Below are positions 52,170 to 62,575 of a DNA stretch of 64,000 nucleotides, piece after piece. Made by a program: the position numbers and the translations under genes. Source of the DNA: Halopseudomonas yangmingensis (GTDB lineage Bacteria > Pseudomonadota > Gammaproteobacteria > Pseudomonadales > Pseudomonadaceae). Numbering within the stretch: position 1 is the first letter of the stretch; every line of letters starts with the position of its first letter. Location: assembly GCF_900114825.1 (NCBI RefSeq), contig NZ_FOUI01000015.1, positions 19,077 through 83,076 on the forward strand. The letters are read 5' to 3'. The notes under the pieces are model-generated. The model was not told the DNA's origin. It ran no database searches and saw only the letters and a list, made by a program, of their open reading frames with translations.

Positions 52170-52276
52170 AAAAAAAAGCCCGCTTGTAAGCGGGCATAAA
52201 TCCGTGATTAGCCTGATGAGGAGATAACCGTTCGTCTCGCGACAATCCGTTATCCGGGCCATCTCGCGATGGCTTG
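52170..52276 (-). ncRNA. prrF: PrrF-type iron-responsive small RNA
   Basis: Fur-repressed regulatory RNA expected to block translation of iron-using proteins when iron is scarce. The RNA runs from about 52276 to a terminator (GCCCGCTT-GT-AAGCGGGC, 52178-52195, then eight U). Its central sequence contains ATCTCCTCATCAGGCTAATC, which I recognise as the conserved PrrF core. The place between a ChaN/PhuW-like gene and cbpA equals that of prrF1/prrF2 in P. aeruginosa, but only one copy is present. The length is about 107 nt, close to the known 110-116. Two further hairpins with CGCGAG elements precede the core. Confidence 0.88.
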
Positions 52277-52282
52277 TTGCTA

Positions 52283-52310
52283 ATAATAATGATTATCGTT
52301 TAATAGTCAA
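52283..52310 (-). promoter_or_regulatory. Promoter and Fur box of prrF
   Basis: On the minus strand, TTGACT (52310-52305), 16 bases, then TATTAT (52288-52283). Between and over the -10 box lies GATAATCATTAT (52297-52286), 12 of 12 bases of the core of the Fur consensus, so iron-loaded Fur would block RNA polymerase. Confidence 0.85.
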
Positions 52311-52323
52311 TACTATTGCTGAG

Positions 52324-53139
52324 TTATTTTTCACTCGCCTGCCCGTCGGCGGCGAGTTGTTTGAAATGCGTCAGTTCCTTGTTCATCAGGTCAATACGCC
52401 TTGCCATGCTTTCGATCAGGCTGTGGGCGATCCGCGGGTTGCTTTGCATGAGCGCGAGAAACTGCTCCTTGGGAATCATCATGACGGTGGTCGGCATGCT
52501 GGTAACGACCGTGGCGGAGCGCTTTTCACGGGTGAAGAGCGCCATCGCGCCGAAAATCTCGTCCTTCTGTACATCGCCCACCTTGATGCCGTTGACGAAG
52601 GCCTCGGCATGCCCTTCGGTAATGATGAAAACGTGATCGGCCTCGTCGCCCTGGCGGATCAGTTCGGCATTTGCCTCAAAATGGCGAAAACCGGTAGCTG
52701 GACGTATTTCAGCGGGCTTGGTGCGGGCCAGCGCATCCGACATCAATGCCGCCTGCCCCAGAATGTATTGGGTAAACAGTTCCTGACGTTGGCTGTTGGC
52801 GTGAATATGACTGAACAGGGTTTGCCGGTCGTAGGGCAGCAACTCCATGGGCTCTTCACACAGATAGGTGCAGGGTGCTGCGTTGAGTCCCTGACGCAGG
52901 CCGATAAGGTCGCCCTCCTGCAAATAGAACAAGGTTTTGCCGTCAATGGTGGCGTGCAGCAGGCCGCTTTTAAGCAAATAGAGCTTGCTGTGATTGATTA
53001 CCTTGTAGATGTCATCTGCTGCATCGATATGAATGGGCTCGTCGCAGGGAGCCAGATCGGCGAGCAGGCGGGCTGGAATCTGCTGCAAGTCCTGGATCAG
53101 TTTTTCTGCGTACGGGGGCTGCTCACCAATCAGGTACAT
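52324..53139 (-). CDS. cbpA: Cyclic-nucleotide-binding domain protein CbpA
   Basis: 271-residue protein with two cyclic-nucleotide-binding-like halves. The second half has the phosphate-binding cassette IFGAMALFTREKRSATVV, with Arg and Ala-Thr in place for cAMP; the first is degenerate. There is no DNA-binding domain. The P. aeruginosa homologue at this site, CbpA, binds cAMP and is Vfr-dependent (from memory). The start is ATG 53137-53139; longer forms run into the upstream gap. It is separated from PrrF by the RNA's own promoter. Confidence 0.85.
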   Translation of the reverse strand: MYLIGEQPPYAEKLIQDLQQIPARLLADLAPCDEPIHIDAADDIYKVINHSKLYLLKSGLLHATIDGKTLFYLQEGDLIGLRQGLNAAPCTYLCEEPMELLPYDRQTLFSHIHANSQRQELFTQYILGQAALMSDALARTKPAEIRPATGFRHFEANAELIRQGDEADHVFIITEGHAEAFVNGIKVGDVQKDEIFGAMALFTREKRSATVVTSMPTTVMMIPKEQFLALMQSNPRIAHSLIESMARRIDLMNKELTHFKQLAADGQASEK

Positions 53140-53281
53140 GGGCGAATTCCTTGTTTGAATGTTCAGGTCCGTGTTGGTGGCTGCCAGAGAGGCAATCGAC
53201 ACCACTCCTGTAGGGTCTTCCGTCTAGGAAACATAAAGCCCTTTTACCGCTTTGCCAATCCTCGATCCCGCCCAATGTGAA

Positions 53282-54838
53282 CTATTTCTCCGTGCTGTTG
53301 CTGGTCACGCATGCAGCATCACGGCGTTTGCCAATTTCTTGCAACAGATTGACCAAGGGCTGGTTGGCATCCAAGCTGATGGCCTGCTCGTCCGATACCA
53401 GTGGCTGGAGAGCGGCCAGCTGCTTGTGCAGGATGTCGATATCGGCTTCCGACGGATCTTCGCCCTGTTGCTGGCGTTGCTGGATGCGCTGCTCCAGTTG
53501 CTCCAGCGGGGCGTGACAATGCAGGATCAATGCAATGCCTGAGCTGGCGGTAATTTGTTCACGTGCCAGTTGTCTTTGCCGTTGTTGCAGATGCGTAGCA
53601 TCGATCAGAAGATTACGGCCTGCATCCAGTACCAGTTGAGAAAGTCTGCCCAGAAGTTGGTAGACGGCATCTCCGGCCTGGGCGGAGTAGCGATCGGATT
53701 CCTTGTGATCGGCAAACAGGCGCTGGCGTTCGATGTCGGAACGCAGTCGTACGCAGCCCAGTTGCTCAACCAGTTGCAAACCCAGCGTGCTTTTTCCTGA
53801 TCCGGAAACCCCGTGCATGATCAGTCCCAGAGGTTTGTTGCGGGTGCAGCATGCCATGGCCAGGCTGATATAGCCGGTATAGCGCTGCATCACCTCGAGT
53901 CGACCGGCTTCATCAATAGGTTGGGTCAGGCGTAACAGCGCTACTTTGGCGCGGACCATGGCGCGATAGGCAATGTAGTAATCGAGAACGGCAAGCCCGG
54001 CATAATCGCCGGTGATTTCCAGGTAGCGGTTGAGAAATCGGTTCGCCAGTCGGTCAAGTTGGCGGTCGCGCAGATCCATTACCATGAAGGCGACGTCGCT
54101 CATGGTGTCGATCCAGCGAAAATCTTCATTGAACTCGATACAGTCAAACAGGGTCACTTGACCATCGACCAGCGTGACATTGTCCAGATAGATGTCACCG
54201 TGGCATTCACGGATAAACCCCGAATCCCGGCGCTGCTGCAGTTGGGCATGCAGCCGATCGAAGGTAGTATTCGCCCAGTTTTCCAGTGTTTGCAAACGAG
54301 ACAGCTGGTCGGGCTGATTGATCAGCTGGCGAATCTGCTCGAAGTTCTGGGTGACGGGAGCATGCACTTGTTCCGGCAGCCCCTGAGGTGCGTCAGCGGC
54401 AACGGTCTGGATGTCTGCGTGGAAGGCTGCCAGCCGTTCAGCCAGTTGGTCTATGTGCCAGTTCTGAAGAAGGCCGTCGCGCTGCAGGTTGCCAAGAAGG
54501 TCTTGCTGGCGGAACTGGCGGGTTTTTACCATGTATTCGATGGGCTGCCCGTCAGGCTTGAGACTTGGAGATTCAGCGCTGCCGTATACAGGAATAACCG
54601 CAAGGTAGAGGTCCGGCGCCAGACGCTGGTTAAGACGTAGTTCTTCCTTGCAGAAGTGGGCGCGCTGCTCCAGCGTCGAATAATCGAGAAAGCCGAAGTT
54701 GACCGGTTTTTTGATCTTGTAAACGAAGTCGCCGGTCAGCAGTACCCAGGAAATATGGGTTTCGATCAGTTCGAAACCGCTGACGGGGTGCGGGAAAAGC
54801 TCGGGATTCTGCAGCGCGCTGACGAAGGTCTGGTTCAC
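53282..54838 (-). CDS. Two-domain phosphotransferase/kinase-like protein
   Basis: 518 residues, GTG start. The N-terminal 330 residues resemble aminoglycoside phosphotransferase/choline-kinase folds: FVYKIKKPVNFGFLDYS at the nucleotide lysine, ECHGDIYLDNV as the catalytic Brenner-like loop and LFDCIEFNEDFRWID as the metal-binding end. The C-terminal 180 residues are a P-loop kinase with Walker A HGVSGSGKST (about 341-350). This fusion (COG2187+COG0645) is widespread with unknown substrates. It is not evidence for drug resistance. Confidence 0.9.
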   Translation of the reverse strand: MNQTFVSALQNPELFPHPVSGFELIETHISWVLLTGDFVYKIKKPVNFGFLDYSTLEQRAHFCKEELRLNQRLAPDLYLAVIPVYGSAESPSLKPDGQPIEYMVKTRQFRQQDLLGNLQRDGLLQNWHIDQLAERLAAFHADIQTVAADAPQGLPEQVHAPVTQNFEQIRQLINQPDQLSRLQTLENWANTTFDRLHAQLQQRRDSGFIRECHGDIYLDNVTLVDGQVTLFDCIEFNEDFRWIDTMSDVAFMVMDLRDRQLDRLANRFLNRYLEITGDYAGLAVLDYYIAYRAMVRAKVALLRLTQPIDEAGRLEVMQRYTGYISLAMACCTRNKPLGLIMHGVSGSGKSTLGLQLVEQLGCVRLRSDIERQRLFADHKESDRYSAQAGDAVYQLLGRLSQLVLDAGRNLLIDATHLQQRQRQLAREQITASSGIALILHCHAPLEQLEQRIQQRQQQGEDPSEADIDILHKQLAALQPLVSDEQAISLDANQPLVNLLQEIGKRRDAACVTSNSTEK

Positions 54839-54943
54839 GGGGAGTCCTTGCTGGTAATCAATTCAGGCATTATGAAGGGCTGGCCTGATGCAATCCAGCG
54901 TTGAGGGGTACGGCTGTCGGCCGTTCAAACATACAGAAGGCAG

Positions 54944-57271
54944 ATGATGGGCAAGCGTAGAAGAACAGGCAGGGGTAAGGGCGGCGCTTCGCGTCGTTGG
55001 GGACGGGCGCTGTTCTGGTGGACCGCGCGTCTTGCGCTGGTGGGACTGGTATTGCTGGCAGGGCTGGCAGTTTATCTTGATGCAGTTGTGCAGGAAAAAT
55101 TTTCCGGCAAGCGCTGGGCTGTGCCGGCCAAGGTGTTTGCCCGGCCACTGGAACTCTATGCAGGGCAGCGGCTGGTGCGTGAGGATCTGTTGACAGAACT
55201 GGCCGCGCTTGGTTATCGCCAGGCCCCCAATGTGCGCCAACCCGGCCAGATGAGTGTGTCAGCTGGCAGGGTTGATGTGTATACGCGCGGATTCCGCTTT
55301 TTTGAGGGGGATGAGCCGGCCCAGCGAATCAGCCTGCGTTTTGATGGTGAGCGAATCGCAGCATTGGAGGGCGGGCATGATCCTGTGATGGCGCGGCTGG
55401 AGCCGCTGCTGATCGGGGGGATTTATCCGGCGCACAATGAGGACCGGATCCTGATTCGCCTCGATCAGTCGCCTCCCTATCTGCTGGAAGCGTTGCTGGC
55501 TGTTGAGGATCGTGATTTTTTCCAGCACTTTGGTGTATCCCCCAAGGGGATTGCTCGTGCCGCCTGGGTCAACATGACGGCCGGTTCTGTGGTGCAGGGA
55601 GGCAGCACGCTGACCCAGCAGCTGGTAAAAAACTTTTTCCTGAGCAGTGACCGCAGCCTGGTGCGCAAGGGAACAGAAGCGATCATGGCAGTGCTGCTGG
55701 AACTGCATTACCCCAAAGAAGAAATTCTTGAGGCCTATCTGAACGAAGTGTTTCTTGGTCAGGATGGCCGTCGTGCAGTCCACGGATTTGGTCTGGCCAG
55801 CCAGTATTATTTCTCACAGCCGCTGCATGAACTGGAGCTGCATCAGGTGGCGTTGCTGGTGGGTATGGTGAAGGGGCCGTCGTTGTTCAATCCGCGCCGT
55901 CACCCCGAGCGGAGCAAGGCGCGGCGAGATCTGGTGATCCAGATGCTCGCTGAACAGGGAGCTATCAGTGAGCAGCAAGCCCGCCAGGCGCTGGAGAGGC
56001 CGCTGGACGTGACTGAGCGCGGCAGCTTGGCTGATACCAGTTATCCTGCTTTTATGGATATGGTAAAGCGTCAATTGCGTGCTGATTACCGTGACGAGGA
56101 TCTGAGCAGTGAAGGGTTGCGTATTTTTACCAGCCTGGACCCATTACTTCAGCGTAAGGCAGAACAGGCCGTAGAGGGCACCTTGCGCCGGCTGGGCGAC
56201 GAACAACTTGAAGGTGCCATGGTGGTTACCGCTGCGCAGAATGGAGAAGTGCTGGCGCTGGTCGGTGGCCGTAACCCGCGCTTCTCGGGCTTCAATCGTG
56301 CCCTGGACGCTTCCCGGCCAGTGGGGTCGCTGGTCAAGCCGGCAATTTATCTGGCTGCGCTGGAGCGCCCCGAGCGCTACGCGTTGAGCAGTATTCTGGA
56401 CGACTCGCCAATTACGCTGGAGGCTGAGCCTGGCAAGACCTGGACGCCGCAGAACTATGATCGTCAGAGTCACGGAATGGTGCCGCTGCATCAGGCGCTG
56501 AGTCGTTCCTACAACCAGGCAGCGGTCCGGCTCGGGGTCGAGCTAGGGGTGCCGGATGTGCTGCGTACGGTTGAGCGAATGGGGGTAAAGCATGGTTGGC
56601 CAGCCTATCCGTCAATGCTGCTCGGCGCTGGTGCCATGACGCCGATGCAGGTTGCCGAGATGTATCAGACCGTTGCCAGTGGTGGATTCAGTACGCCGAT
56701 GCGTGCTATCCGCAATGTATTGACGGCTGAAGGCGATCCGTTGCATCGCTATCCCCTTGAGATCCATCAGCAGTTCGACAGTGCCAGTGTGTACCTGATC
56801 CAGGAAGCGATGAGCCGTGTGATGCGTGAGGGAACCGGGCGTTCTGCCTACAACCAGCTGCCATCTTCACTTCGTCTGGCGGGCAAGACAGGAACCACTA
56901 ACGATTTGCGAGACAGCTGGTTTGCGGGGTTCTCCGACGATCTGTTGGCAGTCAGCTGGATCGGCCGGGACGATAACGACCGTACACGGCTGACTGGCGC
57001 TACGGGCGCTCTGCCCGTATGGACTGCGTTCATGCGCGAGGCGCGCCCCCAGAGCCTCTCGGACCGTCTGCCGGAAAATATCGTGATGGCCTGGATTGAC
57101 CCATTGACCGGATTGGGAAGTGATCAGGGGTGTCCGGGTGCGGTAGAGATGCCATTTCACAGGGGGTATCAGCCGTTGCCAGGCCCCGGCTGTCGCCCAT
57201 TGCTGGACACCGAGCCTGTGATGCGAGAGGGTCGCAAGGTTTTTGATATGATCCGCGGCTGGCTGCAATAG
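54944..57271 (+). CDS. mrcB: Penicillin-binding protein 1B
   Basis: Bifunctional peptidoglycan synthase anchored in the inner membrane, 775 residues. A basic cytoplasmic N-terminus is followed by one membrane helix (about 26-47), the UB2H-like domain (LVREDLLTELAALGYRQAP), the glycosyltransferase (EDRDFFQHFGVSPKGIARA at about 188, then GGSTLTQQLVKN) and the transpeptidase: SLVK (about 462) nucleophile, SYN, and KTG (about 648). AGAAGG precedes ATG 54944. The downstream lipoprotein gene begins 11 bases after its stop and may be cotranscribed. Confidence 0.98.
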   Translation: MMGKRRRTGRGKGGASRRWGRALFWWTARLALVGLVLLAGLAVYLDAVVQEKFSGKRWAVPAKVFARPLELYAGQRLVREDLLTELAALGYRQAPNVRQPGQMSVSAGRVDVYTRGFRFFEGDEPAQRISLRFDGERIAALEGGHDPVMARLEPLLIGGIYPAHNEDRILIRLDQSPPYLLEALLAVEDRDFFQHFGVSPKGIARAAWVNMTAGSVVQGGSTLTQQLVKNFFLSSDRSLVRKGTEAIMAVLLELHYPKEEILEAYLNEVFLGQDGRRAVHGFGLASQYYFSQPLHELELHQVALLVGMVKGPSLFNPRRHPERSKARRDLVIQMLAEQGAISEQQARQALERPLDVTERGSLADTSYPAFMDMVKRQLRADYRDEDLSSEGLRIFTSLDPLLQRKAEQAVEGTLRRLGDEQLEGAMVVTAAQNGEVLALVGGRNPRFSGFNRALDASRPVGSLVKPAIYLAALERPERYALSSILDDSPITLEAEPGKTWTPQNYDRQSHGMVPLHQALSRSYNQAAVRLGVELGVPDVLRTVERMGVKHGWPAYPSMLLGAGAMTPMQVAEMYQTVASGGFSTPMRAIRNVLTAEGDPLHRYPLEIHQQFDSASVYLIQEAMSRVMREGTGRSAYNQLPSSLRLAGKTGTTNDLRDSWFAGFSDDLLAVSWIGRDDNDRTRLTGATGALPVWTAFMREARPQSLSDRLPENIVMAWIDPLTGLGSDQGCPGAVEMPFHRGYQPLPGPGCRPLLDTEPVMREGRKVFDMIRGWLQ

Positions 57272-57281
57272 GAGAAAGACC

Positions 57282-57944
57282 ATGCGTTTTTGGAGTGTGC
57301 CGGTTTCGCTGGCGTTGCTGTTTCTTGGAGGCTGTGCCGGTACCGGCGGAATGGCGCCAGTGGTTGATGCCGGACGAACAGTAAGTAACGAGGAGGGGCG
57401 TTTTGCGACTGCTGCGCCAGCATCTTCCTCTGCTGCTTCTGCCTCTTCTGCGCTGCGTCAGGAAGCCGGTTCAGCGGTGGTGGTGATGGTGCCGGATGAT
57501 GCTGGTCAGTCGAGAGCTGTCGATTCCTTTCCGCTTGAGTCTGCCCCGGTACTTGAGACCGGGCGTGAGAGCATTTTCACCCCCGCGGGCGGAACTTCGC
57601 CGCTTCAGGATGACGAGCGTCTGGATGGGCCGGTTCTGGCGCTGCTTACTAGCGCACGGCAGCAGGAGAGTAATGGTGATCTGAATGCCGCAGCGTCGAG
57701 TCTTGAGCGTGCAATGCGCATAGCACCACGTGAACCCCAGGTGTTTTACCGATTGGCGCAAGTCCGTCTGAATCAGGGTGATACTGCGCAGGCCGAACAG
57801 CTGGCGCGTCGCGGATTGAACTATGCAAGTGGAAGGCCTGCATTACAGGCCGGCTTGTGGGAGCTGGTGGCGCAGGCACGTGAGCGTCAAGGCGATGCCC
57901 CCGGTGCCGCAGATGCCCGCCGGCGCGCACGGGTGGATTCGTGA
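57282..57944 (+). CDS. TPR-containing lipoprotein
   Basis: 220 residues with a lipoprotein signal MRFWSVPVSLALLFLGGC (Cys18 acylated). A low-complexity Ala/Ser stretch (about 45-65) and an unstructured region lead to a C-terminal TPR-like unit (about 120-215; NGDLNAAASSLERAMRIAPREPQVFYRLAQVRLNQGD). Likely an outer-membrane periplasmic scaffold; its position after mrcB suggests a cell-wall role, by context only. Some gammaproteobacteria have a regulator of PBP1B (LpoB) as a lipoprotein, but this sequence does not look like LpoB. Confidence 0.88.
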   Translation: MRFWSVPVSLALLFLGGCAGTGGMAPVVDAGRTVSNEEGRFATAAPASSSAASASSALRQEAGSAVVVMVPDDAGQSRAVDSFPLESAPVLETGRESIFTPAGGTSPLQDDERLDGPVLALLTSARQQESNGDLNAAASSLERAMRIAPREPQVFYRLAQVRLNQGDTAQAEQLARRGLNYASGRPALQAGLWELVAQARERQGDAPGAADARRRARVDS

Positions 57945-58267
57945 GTGGAGCCCATGGTGTTTTGCTGGTACTGCTCGATGAGCTGGAACAGGCGTTGCGC
58001 GACGAGGGGTTGTGGGGAGCGACGCCTCCGGTAGCAGAGCGTCTGGCCAGTCTTGCACCATTCTGTGTGGATACGCTGGGCTTTGAAGAATGGCTGCAGT
58101 GGGTGTTCCTGCCTCGTATGCGTGAGATTGCGAGACGGCGGCAGCAGCTTCCACAGGCTGTTCTGGCCCCCATGGGTGAGCAGGCGCTGCAGCCCTCTCC
58201 ACGGCGGGTATTGTCCAGCCTGCAGAGGATAGACCGGCACCTGGCCGGCTTGTCTCTGGCAGGCTGA
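57941..58267 (+). CDS. yqcC: YqcC family protein (DUF446)
   Basis: 108-residue all-helical protein of the YqcC family, function unknown. The family pattern is seen in LLDELEQALRDEGLW, PFCVDTLGFEEWLQWVFLPRM and the basic stretch REIARRRQQLPQ. The GTG start overlaps the stop of the lipoprotein gene (GTGA), so it is translationally coupled. Convergent with the DUF4124 gene. Confidence 0.88.
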   Translation: MSGAHGVLLVLLDELEQALRDEGLWGATPPVAERLASLAPFCVDTLGFEEWLQWVFLPRMREIARRRQQLPQAVLAPMGEQALQPSPRRVLSSLQRIDRHLAGLSLAG

Positions 58268-58278
58268 ATGTCAGAGGG

Positions 58279-58713
58279 TCAGTTGTTGCAGAACTCTTGG
58301 ATTTGTTCGCGAGTTTCAGAAATAAGCTGCTGACGCTCTTCTTCGTCAATACGCACCACTTCACCGCTTTCTGTTGTGCGCCGCAGGCGGGGATTGTCCA
58401 GTAGTAACTGCAGGTTTTCTCTGAGCTTTCCGCATTCCTCTGCCAGTCGCTTTTCGCGCGCGGCCCTTGCGGCGCGCTCTTCAGCGCTACCCTGATCCTG
58501 GGGTGTTACGTCGATGTCCGGTGCTGGCGCCCTTACAAAGCCGCCTGGCGGCGGTGCAGATCGAATGCCAACAGCTTCATAGGGACGGTCGGTCGGCGGG
58601 TTCTGGCCAAACTGGGTGACGCCTTGATCGTCGATCCAGCGGTACATCTGTGCTGCCTGCAAGCTGGCGCAGAACAGCAATGCCATAGACAACAGGGTGA
58701 GTTTCTTCAACAT
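58279..58713 (-). CDS. DUF4124 periplasmic protein
   Basis: 144 residues with a signal peptide (about 1-20, ending SLQA). The DUF4124 hallmark YRWIDDQGVTQFGQNPP follows immediately. The C-terminal half is a charged helix rich in Glu and Arg (EERAARAAREKRLAEECGKLRENL). Two cysteines after the signal (one near residue 94 and one near the end) may pair. The function is unknown. The 450-base stretch upstream is described with the ilv leader. Confidence 0.9.
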   Translation of the reverse strand: MLKKLTLLSMALLFCASLQAAQMYRWIDDQGVTQFGQNPPTDRPYEAVGIRSAPPPGGFVRAPAPDIDVTPQDQGSAEERAARAAREKRLAEECGKLRENLQLLLDNPRLRRTTESGEVVRIDEEERQQLISETREQIQEFCNN

Positions 58714-58864
58714 GTAGGTATTCCTGAAAAGTCTCCAATGGCAGTCTTTCAGTAGCCGGCTGCGGAGTCAATCATCTGCAGGCGGTGCTGTGCACAAAGT
58801 CACAGCGGTTGGCCGGATTAAGTGCCTGCGTAGCAGTAAAATGTTCGAGGAAGTGATGCCTTGC

Positions 58865-58891
58865 TTGACTTGTGCGCCCTGAGTGTAAACA
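58865..58891 (+). promoter_or_regulatory. Possible ilvIHC promoter
   Basis: TTGACT (58865-58870) and TAAACA (58886-58891) are 15 bases apart, slightly short. They lie about 270 bases before ilvI, leaving a long leader. No Leu/Val/Ile-rich attenuator peptide was found. Confidence 0.35.
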
Positions 58892-59051
58892 ATTTGGGGT
58901 TCTCATGAGGCAGGTGCCGTTGTTCAACAAATAACGGCTGGCTTCATATGCTCAATCCGGGAAGGCGACCCGTCTGCTCCCGGCCTGGCACCCGCACGCG
59001 CTACCTCGCGCTGGGTGAGGCGGTATCAGTACCCAAGACGTACCGTCTCCG

Positions 59052-59186
59052 ATGCACGTAGTCAAGCTGATGCAGTACAACTACCGTTGCTACTGCGCTG
59101 CCGAGCAACAAACAGGTATCCGGCTGTCCATGGCAATGGACGGCATGCTAGAGGTGATTCAAAGTGGAGCTTTTATCCGGCGCTGA
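59052..59186 (+). CDS. Possible 44-residue leader ORF overlapping ilvI
   Basis: A frame from ATG 59052 (second ATG at 59070) runs through 44 codons and ends 23 bases inside ilvI in another frame. It contains [13 protein letters not shown]. There is no clear ribosome-binding site. If translated it could couple to ilvI, but it is not rich in branched-chain residues, so it is not a classic attenuator. The same leader contains a hairpin GTCCAT-GGCA-ATGGAC (59126-59141). The rest of 58714-59051 shows no gene. Confidence 0.25.
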   Translation: MHVVKLMQYNYRCYCAAEQQTGIRLSMAMDGMLEVIQSGAFIRR

Positions 59187-60888
59187 AATGGTCGTCCGCG
59201 CATTGCGTGACGAGGGTGTTAAGTATATCTACGGGTACCCGGGTGGTGCCCTTCTGCATATCTACGATGCGATTTTCCGCCAGGATGACGTGACGCACAT
59301 ACTGGTGCGCCACGAGCAGGCGGCAGCGCACATGGCTGATGGTTACGCCCGTGCCACAGGCAAGGCCGGGGTGGTTTTGGTGACCTCGGGTCCAGGGGCT
59401 ACCAACACAGTTACTGGTATTGCTACCGCCTATATGGACTCGATTCCCATGGTAGTGATATCGGGTCAGGTGCCAAGCACTTCAGTAGGTACTGATGCCT
59501 TTCAGGAGACCGACATGGTCGGTGTTTCTCGGCCAATCGTGAAGCACAGCTTCATGGTCAAGGACCCGCGCGAAATTCCTGAAATTATCAAGAAGGCATT
59601 CTATATTGCGCAGACCGGTCGCCCGGGCCCTGTCGTGGTAGATATTCCCAAGGACATGACCAATCCTGCAGAAAAGTACGAATACAGCTATCCGAAGAAG
59701 GTCAAGCTGCGTTCTTACAATCCTGCATTGCGTGGCCATTCAGGCCAGATCCGCAAGGCCATGGAGCTGATTGCCGCAGCCAAGCGTCCGATTATTTATG
59801 CTGGTGGTGGCGTTATCCTTGGTGGTGCTTCACAGCAGCTGACCGAGCTGGCCCGCGAGTTGAATGTTCCTGTCACCAATACCCTGATGGGGCTTGGTTG
59901 CTATCCGGGAACTGATCGCCAGTTCCTTGGCATGCTTGGCATGCATGGCAGTTATGTCGCCAACGTTGCCATGCACCACAGTGATGTGATCGTGGCTGTC
60001 GGTGTGCGTTTCGACGACCGGGTTGTCAATGGCGCTGCCAAATTCTGCCCGAATGCCAAGGTCGTCCATGTTGATATCGATCCGGCGTCTATCTCCAAGA
60101 CAATCAAGGCTGATGTGCCGATTGTAGGGCCGGTTGACGGTGTTCTCGCTGAAATGATCGCCAATGCGCGCGACCATTCGCTGCGCCCTGCCAAGGATGT
60201 GATGGCAAGCTGGTGGAAGCAGATCGACGAGTGGCGCGGTAATCGCGGACTATTTCCTTATGACAGTGGCGATGGTGTGATCATCAAGCCGCAAGCCGTC
60301 ATCGAGGCCTTGTGGGACGTGACGGGCGGAGATGCCTACGTCACCTCCGACGTCGGGCAGCACCAGATGTTTGCAGCCCAGTACTATCGTTTCGACAAGC
60401 CAAATCGCTGGATCAATTCCGGCGGTCTCGGGACTATGGGCTTCGGTTTCCCAGCGGCCATGGGCGTCAAATTGCACTTCCCTGAAGCCGAAGTTGCCTG
60501 CGTTACCGGCGAAGGCAGCATCCAGATGAATATTCAGGAGTTGTCGACCTGTCTTCAGTACGACCTGCCGGTGAAAATCATCAACCTGAACAACCAGGCT
60601 CTGGGCATGGTTCGTCAGTGGCAAGACATGCAGTACAACAGTCGCTATTCGCATTCGTACATGGACTCGCTGCCGGATTTTGTGAAATTGGCAGAAGCCT
60701 ATGGCCATGTCGGCATGCGCGTGGAAAAGCTCGCAGACCTCAAGGGTGCCATGCAGGAGGCGTTTGCACTCAAGAACCGGCTGGTGTTCATGGATATTTG
60801 CGTGGATACCTCCGAGCACGTCTATCCAATGCAGATCAAGGATGGGGCGATGCGTGACATGTGGCTGAGCAAGACGGAGCGAACCTGA
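59164..60888 (+). CDS. ilvI: Acetolactate synthase large subunit
   Basis: ThDP-dependent enzyme making acetolactate for valine/leucine and acetohydroxybutyrate for isoleucine. 574 residues from GTG 59164, which gives the family start [28 protein letters not shown]. The catalytic Glu51 is in [19 protein letters not shown]; the ThDP-Mg motif lies in [35 protein letters not shown] lies upstream. The gene ends three bases before ilvH. Confidence 0.98.
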   Translation: MELLSGAEMVVRALRDEGVKYIYGYPGGALLHIYDAIFRQDDVTHILVRHEQAAAHMADGYARATGKAGVVLVTSGPGATNTVTGIATAYMDSIPMVVISGQVPSTSVGTDAFQETDMVGVSRPIVKHSFMVKDPREIPEIIKKAFYIAQTGRPGPVVVDIPKDMTNPAEKYEYSYPKKVKLRSYNPALRGHSGQIRKAMELIAAAKRPIIYAGGGVILGGASQQLTELARELNVPVTNTLMGLGCYPGTDRQFLGMLGMHGSYVANVAMHHSDVIVAVGVRFDDRVVNGAAKFCPNAKVVHVDIDPASISKTIKADVPIVGPVDGVLAEMIANARDHSLRPAKDVMASWWKQIDEWRGNRGLFPYDSGDGVIIKPQAVIEALWDVTGGDAYVTSDVGQHQMFAAQYYRFDKPNRWINSGGLGTMGFGFPAAMGVKLHFPEAEVACVTGEGSIQMNIQELSTCLQYDLPVKIINLNNQALGMVRQWQDMQYNSRYSHSYMDSLPDFVKLAEAYGHVGMRVEKLADLKGAMQEAFALKNRLVFMDICVDTSEHVYPMQIKDGAMRDMWLSKTERT

Positions 60889-60890
60889 TC

Positions 60891-62451
<1,561 letters not shown>

Positions 62452-62465
62452 TCGATGGTATCTCC

Positions 62466-62493
62466 AAAAAGCGCGGCTTAGGCCGCGCTTTTT
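62466..62493 (+). terminator. Rho-independent terminator after ilvC
   Basis: AAAAAGCGCGGC-TTAG-GCCGCGCTTTTT: a 12-bp stem with a T run. Confidence 0.93.
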
Positions 62494-62575
62494 GTTTGTC
62501 TGAAGTGTCTCGGGCTGGCCAACTGTCGGTCGAGTTGCCACACTGTGTTTTTGGTTTCAGCAATCAGGTGTAGAT

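Noticed and set aside
53282..54838. Aminoglycoside resistance gene
   Set aside because: The phosphotransferase-like half belongs to a housekeeping kinase-fusion family of unknown substrate; there is no mobile context and no clear resistance family match.
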